Shown here piece after piece: positions 1-6,107 of a DNA stretch of 6,994 nucleotides. The notes beneath the pieces were generated by a model that had not been told where the DNA came from, did no database searches, and saw nothing but the letters and a program-made list of their open reading frames with translations. Position 1 is the stretch's first letter. Each line of letters begins with the position of its first letter. The position numbers and the translations under genes were made by a program. This stretch comes from Rhodocyclales bacterium (lineage in GTDB: Bacteria > Pseudomonadota > Gammaproteobacteria > Burkholderiales > Rhodocyclaceae), in assembly GCA_021286885.1 (NCBI GenBank), contig JAJTBM010000155.1:1-6994 (forward strand). Direction: 5' to 3'.

Positions 1-799
1 CCAGGGACCAGGCCACCAGGGCCGCGCCCATCAGCCCGCCCAGCAGGCCGGAGACCCGGCTCCAGTCGATGGGGGCACCGTTCTGGTAGGGGATCAGCAC
101 CTCATCCATGAGCGGCATGGTGAGGTAGGGCGGCACCAGGGTGGCGGCGGTGGCGCACAGGGTCAGCAGGAAGCCGACCAGCAGCTGGTTCTTGTAGGGG
201 CGGGCAAAGCGCCACAGCCGGAATAAGGTCCAGGTCGACGGCGGGGTGTGGATTTCCCGGGCGCAGGTGGGGCATTCGTCGGTGCCCGGGGGCAGGGCCG
301 CGTCACAGGTGGGGCAGACCATGGGCTCGGGCGGGGGCGGCTCCTGGCCGGCGAGCACGCATTCGAGCCGGGCCCGGAAGCGGTCGGCCAGATGCACGGC
401 AGCCGGATCTTGCGACAGGGTGAAGCGCCAGCCGGCCAGCTTGCCTTCAGCATCCACCAGCTCCAGGGTGGCCACGCCGCCGTGATCCCGGTGGCGCAGG
501 GCGAGGCCGGGGCGGAAATCCCAGTGGGTCCATGCCTTCGCCACCTGATCCCAGGCGATCAGGCGCCGGTCGGAGAGGGCCACCACGCCTTCATCAAATT
601 GCAACTGAATGTTCAGATCCAGGCTCAGGCAGGCCAGCAGCTTCTCGTCGGGGGCGAGCTCGGCCTCCAGGCGCGGACGCCAGGATTCGGGCACTGCAGG
701 CCCCAAAAACTCGGAGTAACTAGGGGAAACCACACTTGTGCCCGGGTGGGCGTGGGGCTCTGAAGGGGTGGATGTCGGGTTGGAAGGCACAGAATTCAT
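1..799 (-). CDS. ABC transporter with PH-like and zinc-ribbon N-terminus (cyanophycin-associated type), 3' end outside window
   Basis: An open frame starts at the ATG at 799 and runs without a stop to the window edge, giving 266 residues. Residues 1-30 are Ser/Pro/Thr-rich and look disordered. About 31-150 form a soluble region with a VALSDRRLIAWD stretch (73-84), as seen in bacterial PH-like domains. A zinc ribbon follows, CPTC-x10-CPTC (Cys162, 165, 176, 179). About 190-266 match the opening of an ABC exporter membrane domain: an FARPYKNQLL approach, TM1 around 204-226, a short D-E-V-L-I-P loop and the start of TM2 around 249. The ATP-binding domain must lie outside the window, so the ABC assignment rests on the membrane-domain start and overall architecture. 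From memory, NCBI annotation uses the name cyanophycin metabolism-associated ABC transporter for proteins of this build beside cphA; the divergent cphA genes fit this. Substrate and direction are unknown. The start is the best ATG, but the Shine-Dalgarno is weak; an in-frame TTG at 844 is a less likely alternative. Confidence 0.8.
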   Translation of the reverse strand, partial: MNSVPSNPTSTPSEPHAHPGTSVVSPSYSEFLGPAVPESWRPRLEAELAPDEKLLACLSLDLNIQLQFDEGVVALSDRRLIAWDQVAKAWTHWDFRPGLALRHRDHGGVATLELVDAEGKLAGWRFTLSQDPAAVHLADRFRARLECVLAGQEPPPPEPMVCPTCDAALPPGTDECPTCAREIHTPPSTWTLFRLWRFARPYKNQLLVGFLLTLCATAATLVPPYLTMPLMDEVLIPYQNGAPIDWSRVSGLLGGLMGAALVAWSL

Positions 800-1078
800 C
801 TTGTGGATGCGATTGGGCCACAGAAAATGGCCGACGTAGGGCAAAATTGCGGTCGAAGTTTACTGACTCGTAACATGCGCGTATACCCGCCCGACAGCCC
901 TTCGATACCCGATACGGCACCTGGCGGGCCCGGTGTGTGGGCTGCCGGGGTTCCCGGGAGTGTTTCTGCACCGTGCCGGGTTGGTAATCCTGGCCGCGTT
1001 TCCTGCGTTAAGGTAGGAGTCCGGCACAACCTGTAACTGCGCCGCGCTACCAAGCCCGTCTTTATCATCGCCTTGCAC
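800..1078. promoter_or_regulatory. Divergent intergenic region between the ABC gene and cphA'
   Basis: These 279 bp separate two genes transcribed away from each other, so both promoters are expected here. The 830-890 part is locally AT-richer than its surroundings. A purine-rich Shine-Dalgarno-like run (AAGGTAGGAG, 1010-1019) lies about 60 bp before the cphA' ATG with no usable start close behind it. GTGCCGG (973-979) can pair with CCGGCAC (1021-1027), bracketing that run. No tRNA or recognisable riboswitch was seen. Confidence 0.55.
859..887 (+). promoter_or_regulatory. Candidate sigma70-type promoter for cphA'
   Basis: TTTACT (859-864) and TATACC (882-887) are separated by 17 bp; each matches 4 of 6 consensus bases. 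It would give a leader of roughly 185 nt before cphA'. This was found by eye in a region where a promoter is needed. A second weak option is TTGCGG (847-852) with TAACAT (871-876). Confidence 0.3.
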
Positions 1079-3274
1079 ATGACCAACAAGACCATCGATT
1101 TCCTCAATGTGCTCCACCTTCGGGGTCCGAACATCTGGACTTACCGTGCTGTGCTCGAAGCGTGGGTCGATATTCATGACCTTGAGGATTGCCCTTCCAA
1201 TGTGATCCCCGGTTTCTACGAGCGCCTGACTGCCATGCTGCCGACCCTGATCGAGCACCGTTGCAGCATCGGCGAGCGGGGTGGTTTCCTGCAGCGGCTG
1301 CGGGATGGCACCTGGCCCGGTCACATCCTGGAGCACGTGACCCTGGAGCTGCAGAACCTGGCCGGCATGTCCGGCGGGTTTGGCAAGGCCCGGGAGACGT
1401 CCTTGCGCGGCGTGTACAAGGTGGTGATCCGTGCCTGGCAAAAAGAAGTGTCCCTCGAAGCCCTGCACATGGGGCGGGATCTGCTGATGGCCGCTATTGA
1501 AGGCCGCCCCTACGATGTGGATGCCGCCGTGGCCCGCCTGCGCGAGCTGGTGGACGACTACATGCTTGGGCCCAGCACCCGCAGCATCGTCGAAGCCGCC
1601 GCCGACAAGGATAGACGCATCCCCTACATCCGCCTGCTGGCCGAAGGCAATTTGGTGCAGCTGGGCTACGGTGCCCGCCAGCGCCGGATCTGGACGGCCG
1701 AGACTGACCGGACGCCGGCCATTGCCGAGAGCATCTCCCGGGAAAAGGATCTCACCAAGACCCTGCTGGCCTCTTGCGGCGTTCCGGTGCCCGAAGGCCG
1801 CATCGTGACCGACGTGGAAGACGCCATCGAGGCCGCCGACGATATCGGCTACCCGGTGGTGGTCAAGCCCAGCGATGGCAACCATGCCCGGGGCGTGTTC
1901 ACCAACATCAACACCCCCGAGGAAGTGGCGTCCACCTTCCCCCTGGCCCAGGCCGAGGGCTCCGAGGTGATGGTGGAGCGCTTCATCAAGGGCGCCGAGC
2001 ACCGTCTGCTGGTGGTGGGTGGCCGCATGGTGGCCGCCAACAAGGGCGATATGGTGTCGGTGGTGGGCGATGGTCGTTCCACCATTGATGCGCTGATCGA
2101 CACCCAGATCAACTCCGACCCGCGTCGGGGCGATGAGCACGAATTCCCCCTGTATCGCATCACCCTTGATCGCTTCCCCGCCGCCCAGATGGAAGTGAGC
2201 CGCCAGGGCTACTCCGGCAGCTCCATCCCGCCGGAAGGCCAGGAAGTGATGATCGTGCGCACCAGCAACATGGCTTTCGACGTGACCGACGAGGTGCACC
2301 CCGATACCGCCGAGCTGGCTTGCCTGGCCGCCCGCATTGTGGGCCTGGACATCGCCGGGGTCGATCTGGTGTGCGAAGACATCACCAAGCCCCTGGCCGA
2401 GCAGGGCGGCGCCATTGTGGAAGTGAACGCCGGCCCCAGCCTGCTGATGCACCTCAAGCCCGGCGTGGGTCAGCCCCGCCCGGTGGGTGAGGCCATTGTG
2501 GCCCACCTCTTCGAGAAGGATTCCGACGCCCGCATCCCCGTGGTGGGCATCACCGGCAGCCGGGGCAAGACCCCGGTGGCGCGTCTGCTGGCCCATTTGC
2601 TGCGCCTCTCCGGCCAATACACTGGCCTCGCCTGCAGCGAAGGGGTGTTCCTGGACGGGCGTCAGGTCGAAAAGGCCGAGCGAACCAACTGGGATGCCGC
2701 CGAGCGGGTGCTGATGAACCGCTCCGTCGAAGCTGCCGTGTTCGAGAACAGCTGCCGCAGCATTCTGGCCGATGGCACCGTGTACGACCGCTGCCAGGTG
2801 GGCATCGTCACCAATATCGACCCCGAACTGCACTACGGCGAGTTCTACATCGACAGCCCCGAAAAGGTCTGGAACGTGTTCCGCACCCAGATTGATCTGG
2901 TGCTGGGCGAGGGCGCTGCGGTGCTCAACGCCGAAGACCCGGCGGTGGTCGAAATGGCCTCCCTCTCGGATGGCGAGGTGATTTTCTACGGGATCGATCC
3001 GCAGGCCGAAGCCATTGTGGCCCACCGGGCCGAAGGCAAGCGCGCAGTGTTCGTCCAGGAGGGCGCAATCATGCTGGCGGTGGGCGACAAGGCCGAGCCG
3101 GTGGCCCGTCTGGCCAAGATCGCGATGCTGGCCAAGGGCGGTATCGATCAGCCGGGCGTGCTCTCCAACCTGCTGGCGGCTGTCGCCGGTGCCTGGGCCC
3201 TGGGTGTGGCTCCGGCCATGATCCGGGCGGGCGTAAAGCCCTACGATCCCACGGCGCCCCTGCGCAACGACTGA
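1079..3274 (+). CDS. cphA': Cyanophycin synthetase-like protein CphA' (short, CphA2-like)
   Basis: This 731-residue paralogue of the downstream CphA1 has the same domain order but is cut short. The N domain (about 1-160) contains HILEH at 82-86 plus Glu90 and Glu106, matching the HxxEH...E metal site reported in the N domain of some CphA1 proteins. The linker GPSTRSIVEAA starts at 164. The ATP-grasp domain (about 175-480) has KPSDGN at 263-268 and the Mg-binding EVNAGP at 448-453. Between Arg394 and Asp401 it lacks six residues that form the conserved NLSTGG loop in CphA1. A Mur-ligase central domain follows, with P-loop GITGSRGKTP (490-499), Glu556 and His585. It ends at YDPTAPLRND, where CphA1 continues into the Mur C-terminal domain. 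The GTNGKTTT loop of CphA1 is GSRGKTPV here. The normal Arg-ligase activity is therefore doubtful. Options are beta-Asp-Arg polymerisation as in cyanobacterial CphA2, primer generation, or a structural partner. The ATG at 1079 was chosen by family alignment; an in-frame TTG at 1073 and a stop at 1034 precede it, and no good RBS is seen. It is probably co-transcribed with cphA. Confidence 0.88.
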   Translation: MTNKTIDFLNVLHLRGPNIWTYRAVLEAWVDIHDLEDCPSNVIPGFYERLTAMLPTLIEHRCSIGERGGFLQRLRDGTWPGHILEHVTLELQNLAGMSGGFGKARETSLRGVYKVVIRAWQKEVSLEALHMGRDLLMAAIEGRPYDVDAAVARLRELVDDYMLGPSTRSIVEAAADKDRRIPYIRLLAEGNLVQLGYGARQRRIWTAETDRTPAIAESISREKDLTKTLLASCGVPVPEGRIVTDVEDAIEAADDIGYPVVVKPSDGNHARGVFTNINTPEEVASTFPLAQAEGSEVMVERFIKGAEHRLLVVGGRMVAANKGDMVSVVGDGRSTIDALIDTQINSDPRRGDEHEFPLYRITLDRFPAAQMEVSRQGYSGSSIPPEGQEVMIVRTSNMAFDVTDEVHPDTAELACLAARIVGLDIAGVDLVCEDITKPLAEQGGAIVEVNAGPSLLMHLKPGVGQPRPVGEAIVAHLFEKDSDARIPVVGITGSRGKTPVARLLAHLLRLSGQYTGLACSEGVFLDGRQVEKAERTNWDAAERVLMNRSVEAAVFENSCRSILADGTVYDRCQVGIVTNIDPELHYGEFYIDSPEKVWNVFRTQIDLVLGEGAAVLNAEDPAVVEMASLSDGEVIFYGIDPQAEAIVAHRAEGKRAVFVQEGAIMLAVGDKAEPVARLAKIAMLAKGGIDQPGVLSNLLAAVAGAWALGVAPAMIRAGVKPYDPTAPLRND

Positions 3275-3382
3275 TCCGCGCCCACTCTCTGCCTCCCGCT
3301 ACGCTGAGCGCCGCCCCCGCCCCTTTGGGTGGGGCGCGGCAGCCAGGAAGCACAAGTACAAACGTACAAGGACTGTAATCCC
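3275..3382 (+). other. cphA'-cphA intergenic spacer with weak hairpin
   Basis: This 108-bp gap lies between two same-strand genes. CGCCCC (3318-3323) can pair with GGGGCG (3331-3336) around a 7-nt loop, in a C-rich then G-rich context. No T-run follows, so a full terminator is unlikely; it could stabilise an mRNA end or cause partial attenuation. GTACAA occurs at 3356-3361 and again at 3364-3369, and GTAC-AAAC-GTAC could fold just before the cphA ribosome site. No convincing promoter was seen, so one operon is the simplest reading. Confidence 0.4.
3368..3372 (+). promoter_or_regulatory. Ribosome binding site that fixes the cphA start
   Basis: AAGGA lies 10 nt before the ATG at 3383. It supports that start over the longer in-frame GTG at 3329, whose extra 18 residues fall in the GC-rich spacer and do not resemble CphA. 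Confidence 0.65.
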
Positions 3383-5962
3383 ATGGAAGTTTCCCGCATC
3401 CGGGCACTGCGCGGCCCCAATCTGTGGAGCCGTCACACCGCCATCGAAGCGATTGTTTCCTGCTCGGAAGCCGAGCTGGACATCGAAGCCCTGCCCGGTT
3501 ACGAAGCACGCCTGCGCAATCTGTTCCCCGAGATCGGCTTTCTCCAGGCCGAAGGCCACCAGGGCGGCATTTCCCTGGCCCATACCCTTGAGCTGGCCGC
3601 CCTTGGCCTCCAGGCCTGCGCCGGGTGCCCGGTGACCTTCAGCCGCACCGCCGCCACCCTCGAAAAGGGCGTGTTCCAGGTGGTCGTGGAATACACCGAA
3701 GAAAAAGTGGGCCGCCTAGCCTTCAAGCTTGCCCAGGAACTGTGCGCCGCTGCGCTGGCCGATGGCAGTTTCGACCTGCCCGCCGCCCTGGCCAGCCTTC
3801 AGGAGCTGGATGAGGACGTGCGCCTCGGCCCCTCCACCGGCTCCATTGTCCAGGCTGCCGTGCTGCGGGGCATTCCCTTCCGCCGCCTGACTGAAGGCAG
3901 CCTTGTGCAGTTTGGCTGGGGCAGCAAGCAGCGCCGCATCCAGGCCGCCGAAACCGACCTGACCAGCGCCGTGGCCGAAGCCATTGCCCAGGATAAGGAA
4001 CTCACCAAGAACCTGCTGCGCGCCGCCGGCGTGCCGGTGCCCAATGGCCGCTCCGTGACCTCCGCCGACGACGCCTGGGCGGCTGCCCAGGAAATCGACG
4101 GCCTGGTGGTGGTCAAACCCCGGGATGGCAACCAAGGCAAGGGCGTGGCGGTCAAGCTGCGCACCGAAGAAGAAGTGAAGCGCGCCTTCCGGGTCGCCGC
4201 CGAGATCAGCGATGATGTGATGGTCGAACGCTATCTGCCCGGCCATGACTTCCGCCTGCTGGTGGTGGGCGAACAGCTGGTGGCGGCCGCCCGCCGGGAT
4301 CCGCCCCTGGTGGTGGGCGACGGGGTGCGCACCATCCGCCAACTGGTGGAGCACGTGAACAGCGACCCCCGGCGCGGCACGGGCCACGCCACCTCCCTCA
4401 CCAAGATCCGCTTTGACGACATCGCCCTGGCGACCCTCGAAAAGCAGGGCCTCAACGCCGAGTCCGTGCCGCCCAAGGGCCAGCGCGTGATCCTGCGTAA
4501 CAACGCCAATCTGTCCACCGGTGGCACCGCTACCGATGTGACCGACGACGTGCATCCCGAAGTGGCCGCCCGCGCCATTGCCGCCGCCAAGAACATCGGC
4601 CTCGACATCTGCGGCGTGGATGTGGTGTGCGAAAGCGTGCTGGAGCCCCTTGAAGACCAGCACGGCGGTATCGTTGAAGTGAACGCAGCCCCGGGCCTGC
4701 GCATGCACCTGCAACCCTCCTTCGGCAAGGGCCGGGGGGTAGGCGAAGCGGTGGTCTCCAACATGTTTGCGCCGGGCGAGAATGGCCGCATCCCGGTGGT
4801 GGCCGTGGCCGGCACCAATGGCAAGACCACCACGGTGCGCCTCACTGCCCACATTCTGGGGGTGAGCGGCAAGCGGGTCGGCATGACCAACTCCGATGGC
4901 GTGTATGTCCAGAAGCGCCGCATCGACACGGGCGATTGCAGCGGCCCGCGTAGCGCCCGCAACATCCTGCTCCACCCGGACGTGGACGCCGCCGTGTTTG
5001 AAACCGCCCGGGGCGGCGTGCTGCGCGAAGGCCTGGCCTTCGACCGCTGCGACGTGGCCGTGGTGACCAACATCGGCATGGGCGACCATCTGGGCCTGTC
5101 CTACATCAGCACGGTTGAAGATCTGGCCGTGGTGAAGCGGGTGATCGTCCAGAACGTGGCGCCCCACGGCACCGCCGTGCTCAACGCCGCTGACCCGATG
5201 GTGGTCAAGATGGCCAGCGCCTGCCCCGGCAAGGTGCTGTTCTTCGCCGCCGATCCCTACAACCCGGTGCTGGTGACCCACAAGGTCCAGGGCCACCGGG
5301 TGGTGTATGTGGAAGACGGCGCCATCGTGGCCGCACAAAAGGACTTCGAGTTCCGCGTGCCCCTGGATCAGATTCCCATCACCCGCAAGGGCAGCATCGC
5401 CTTCCAGGTGGAAAACGCCATGGCCTCCATCGCCGCTGCTTGGGCCCTGGGCATTGATCCTGAAGTCATCCGCCAGGGCGCAGCGAGCTTTGTGAACGAC
5501 GCCGCCAGCGCACCAGGCCGCTTCAATGTGTTCGACTACCAGGGCGCCACCCTGATTGCCGACTACGGCCACAACCCGGACGCCATCCTGGCCCTGGTGC
5601 AGGCGGTGGAGAGCATGCCGGCCCAGCGTCGCAGCGTGGTGATCAGCGGTGCTGGCGACCGGCGCGATGAAGACATCCGCGAGCAGACCCGCATTCTGGG
5701 CGGGGTGTTCGATGATGTGCTCCTGTATCAGGATGACTGCCAGCGCGGCCGGGCCGATGGTGAAGTGCTGGCGCTTCTGCGCCAGGGCTTGGAGGGTGCG
5801 GCCCGCACGACCTTCTCCACCGAAATCCGGGGTGAGTTTGCCGCCATCGACGCGGCCCTGGCCCGCCTGGGTGAAGGCGACCTGTGCCTGATCCTGGTGG
5901 ATCAGGTCGAAGCCGCCCTGGATCACATCGCCCAGCGGATTGCCGAAGCCGGCGCACGTTAA
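3383..5962 (+). CDS. cphA: Cyanophycin synthetase CphA1
   Basis: This is an 859-residue, full-length CphA1. It makes cyanophycin from Asp and Arg using ATP: the ATP-grasp domain adds Asp to the backbone and the Mur-ligase domain links Arg to the side chain. The family-typical start (SRIRALRGPN) opens the N domain (about 1-145). The linker GPSTGSIVQAA starts at 149. The ATP-grasp domain (about 160-470) has KPRDGN at 245-250, the STGG loop at 378-381 and EVNAAPG at 432-438. The Mur central domain (about 475-695) has P-loop GTNGKTTT at 477-484, ETARGG at 540-545, DHLG at 568-571 and ENA at 677-679. The Mur C-terminal domain (about 705-859) has DYGHNPDA from 727 and GAGDRRDED from 756. Both ligase sites look intact. 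The N-domain position that is HxxEH in other CphA proteins reads HTLEL here (67-71), and two further Glu positions are Gly75 and Ala91, so a metal-dependent primer-making site is not supported. The start is fixed by AAGGA at 3368. It follows cphA' by 108 bp and ends before a strong terminator. Confidence 0.96.
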   Translation: MEVSRIRALRGPNLWSRHTAIEAIVSCSEAELDIEALPGYEARLRNLFPEIGFLQAEGHQGGISLAHTLELAALGLQACAGCPVTFSRTAATLEKGVFQVVVEYTEEKVGRLAFKLAQELCAAALADGSFDLPAALASLQELDEDVRLGPSTGSIVQAAVLRGIPFRRLTEGSLVQFGWGSKQRRIQAAETDLTSAVAEAIAQDKELTKNLLRAAGVPVPNGRSVTSADDAWAAAQEIDGLVVVKPRDGNQGKGVAVKLRTEEEVKRAFRVAAEISDDVMVERYLPGHDFRLLVVGEQLVAAARRDPPLVVGDGVRTIRQLVEHVNSDPRRGTGHATSLTKIRFDDIALATLEKQGLNAESVPPKGQRVILRNNANLSTGGTATDVTDDVHPEVAARAIAAAKNIGLDICGVDVVCESVLEPLEDQHGGIVEVNAAPGLRMHLQPSFGKGRGVGEAVVSNMFAPGENGRIPVVAVAGTNGKTTTVRLTAHILGVSGKRVGMTNSDGVYVQKRRIDTGDCSGPRSARNILLHPDVDAAVFETARGGVLREGLAFDRCDVAVVTNIGMGDHLGLSYISTVEDLAVVKRVIVQNVAPHGTAVLNAADPMVVKMASACPGKVLFFAADPYNPVLVTHKVQGHRVVYVEDGAIVAAQKDFEFRVPLDQIPITRKGSIAFQVENAMASIAAAWALGIDPEVIRQGAASFVNDAASAPGRFNVFDYQGATLIADYGHNPDAILALVQAVESMPAQRRSVVISGAGDRRDEDIREQTRILGGVFDDVLLYQDDCQRGRADGEVLALLRQGLEGAARTTFSTEIRGEFAAIDAALARLGEGDLCLILVDQVEAALDHIAQRIAEAGAR

Positions 5963-5983
5963 AGGCGCTGATTAAAGGCGCTG
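5959..5983 (+). repeat. Short tandem duplication over the cphA stop codon
   Basis: TTAAAGGCGCTG occurs at 5959-5970 and again at 5972-5983, one base apart. The first copy contains the TAA stop of cphA. It looks like a 13-bp replication-slippage duplication without coding effect. Confidence 0.7.
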
Positions 5984-6003
5984 GTCGGGCACCCTAGCAG
6001 CCC

Positions 6004-6062
6004 AAAGCCCTCGGGGGCATCCCGTCAGACCCAGGTCTGGCCGGATGCCCCCGAGGGCTTTT
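6004..6062. terminator. Strong hairpin terminator between convergent genes
   Basis: AAAGCCCTCGGGGGCATCC (6004-6022) is perfectly complementary to 6043-6061, giving a 19-bp stem around a 20-nt loop. Within the loop CAGAC (6026-6030) pairs with GTCTG (6035-6039). TTTT (6059-6062) ends the plus-strand side, partly inside the stem, and the minus strand ends with TTT. It lies 41 bp after cphA and 45 bp after the stop of the opposing tonB-like gene, so it probably serves both directions. Confidence 0.9.
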
Positions 6063-6107
6063 GGGGGACGGGAACGGCTAAAGCTGTGGTGTGGTTGTGG
6101 TGTGCGC

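Noticed and set aside
248..763. 171-residue plus-strand open frame over the ABC gene
   Set aside because: It is the exact codon-register complement of the ABC coding frame, which has a zinc ribbon and membrane segment and is the convincing gene.
991..1006. Sigma54-like element (TGGC ... CTGC) upstream of cphA'
   Set aside because: It would suit nitrogen storage, but GG and GC are 11 nt apart instead of the required 10, and the rest of the consensus is poor.
803..1036. 77-residue plus-strand frame in the divergent intergenic region
   Set aside because: It has no recognisable domain and no good ribosome site at its start, and it overlaps the region where both promoters are expected.
1073..1078. 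TTG start for CphA' two codons before the ATG
   Set aside because: There is no better ribosome site for it than for the ATG at 1079, and family alignment does not require the two extra residues; it cannot be fully excluded.
860..3025. 721-residue minus-strand open frame opposite cphA'
   Set aside because: Its codon boundaries coincide with those of cphA'. TTA, CTA and TCA codons are rare in this GC-rich gene, which keeps the opposite frame open. The translation is rich in His, Gly and Ala and matches no family, while the plus strand is unmistakably CphA-like.
3329..3382. N-terminal extension of CphA1 from the GTG at 3329
   Set aside because: The added residues are unlike CphA, and AAGGA correctly spaced from the ATG at 3383 plus the family-typical start support the shorter form.
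3716..5926. 736-residue minus-strand open frame opposite cphA
   Set aside because: Same codon-register artefact as the one opposite cphA'; the His/Gly/Ala-rich translation has no recognisable domain.
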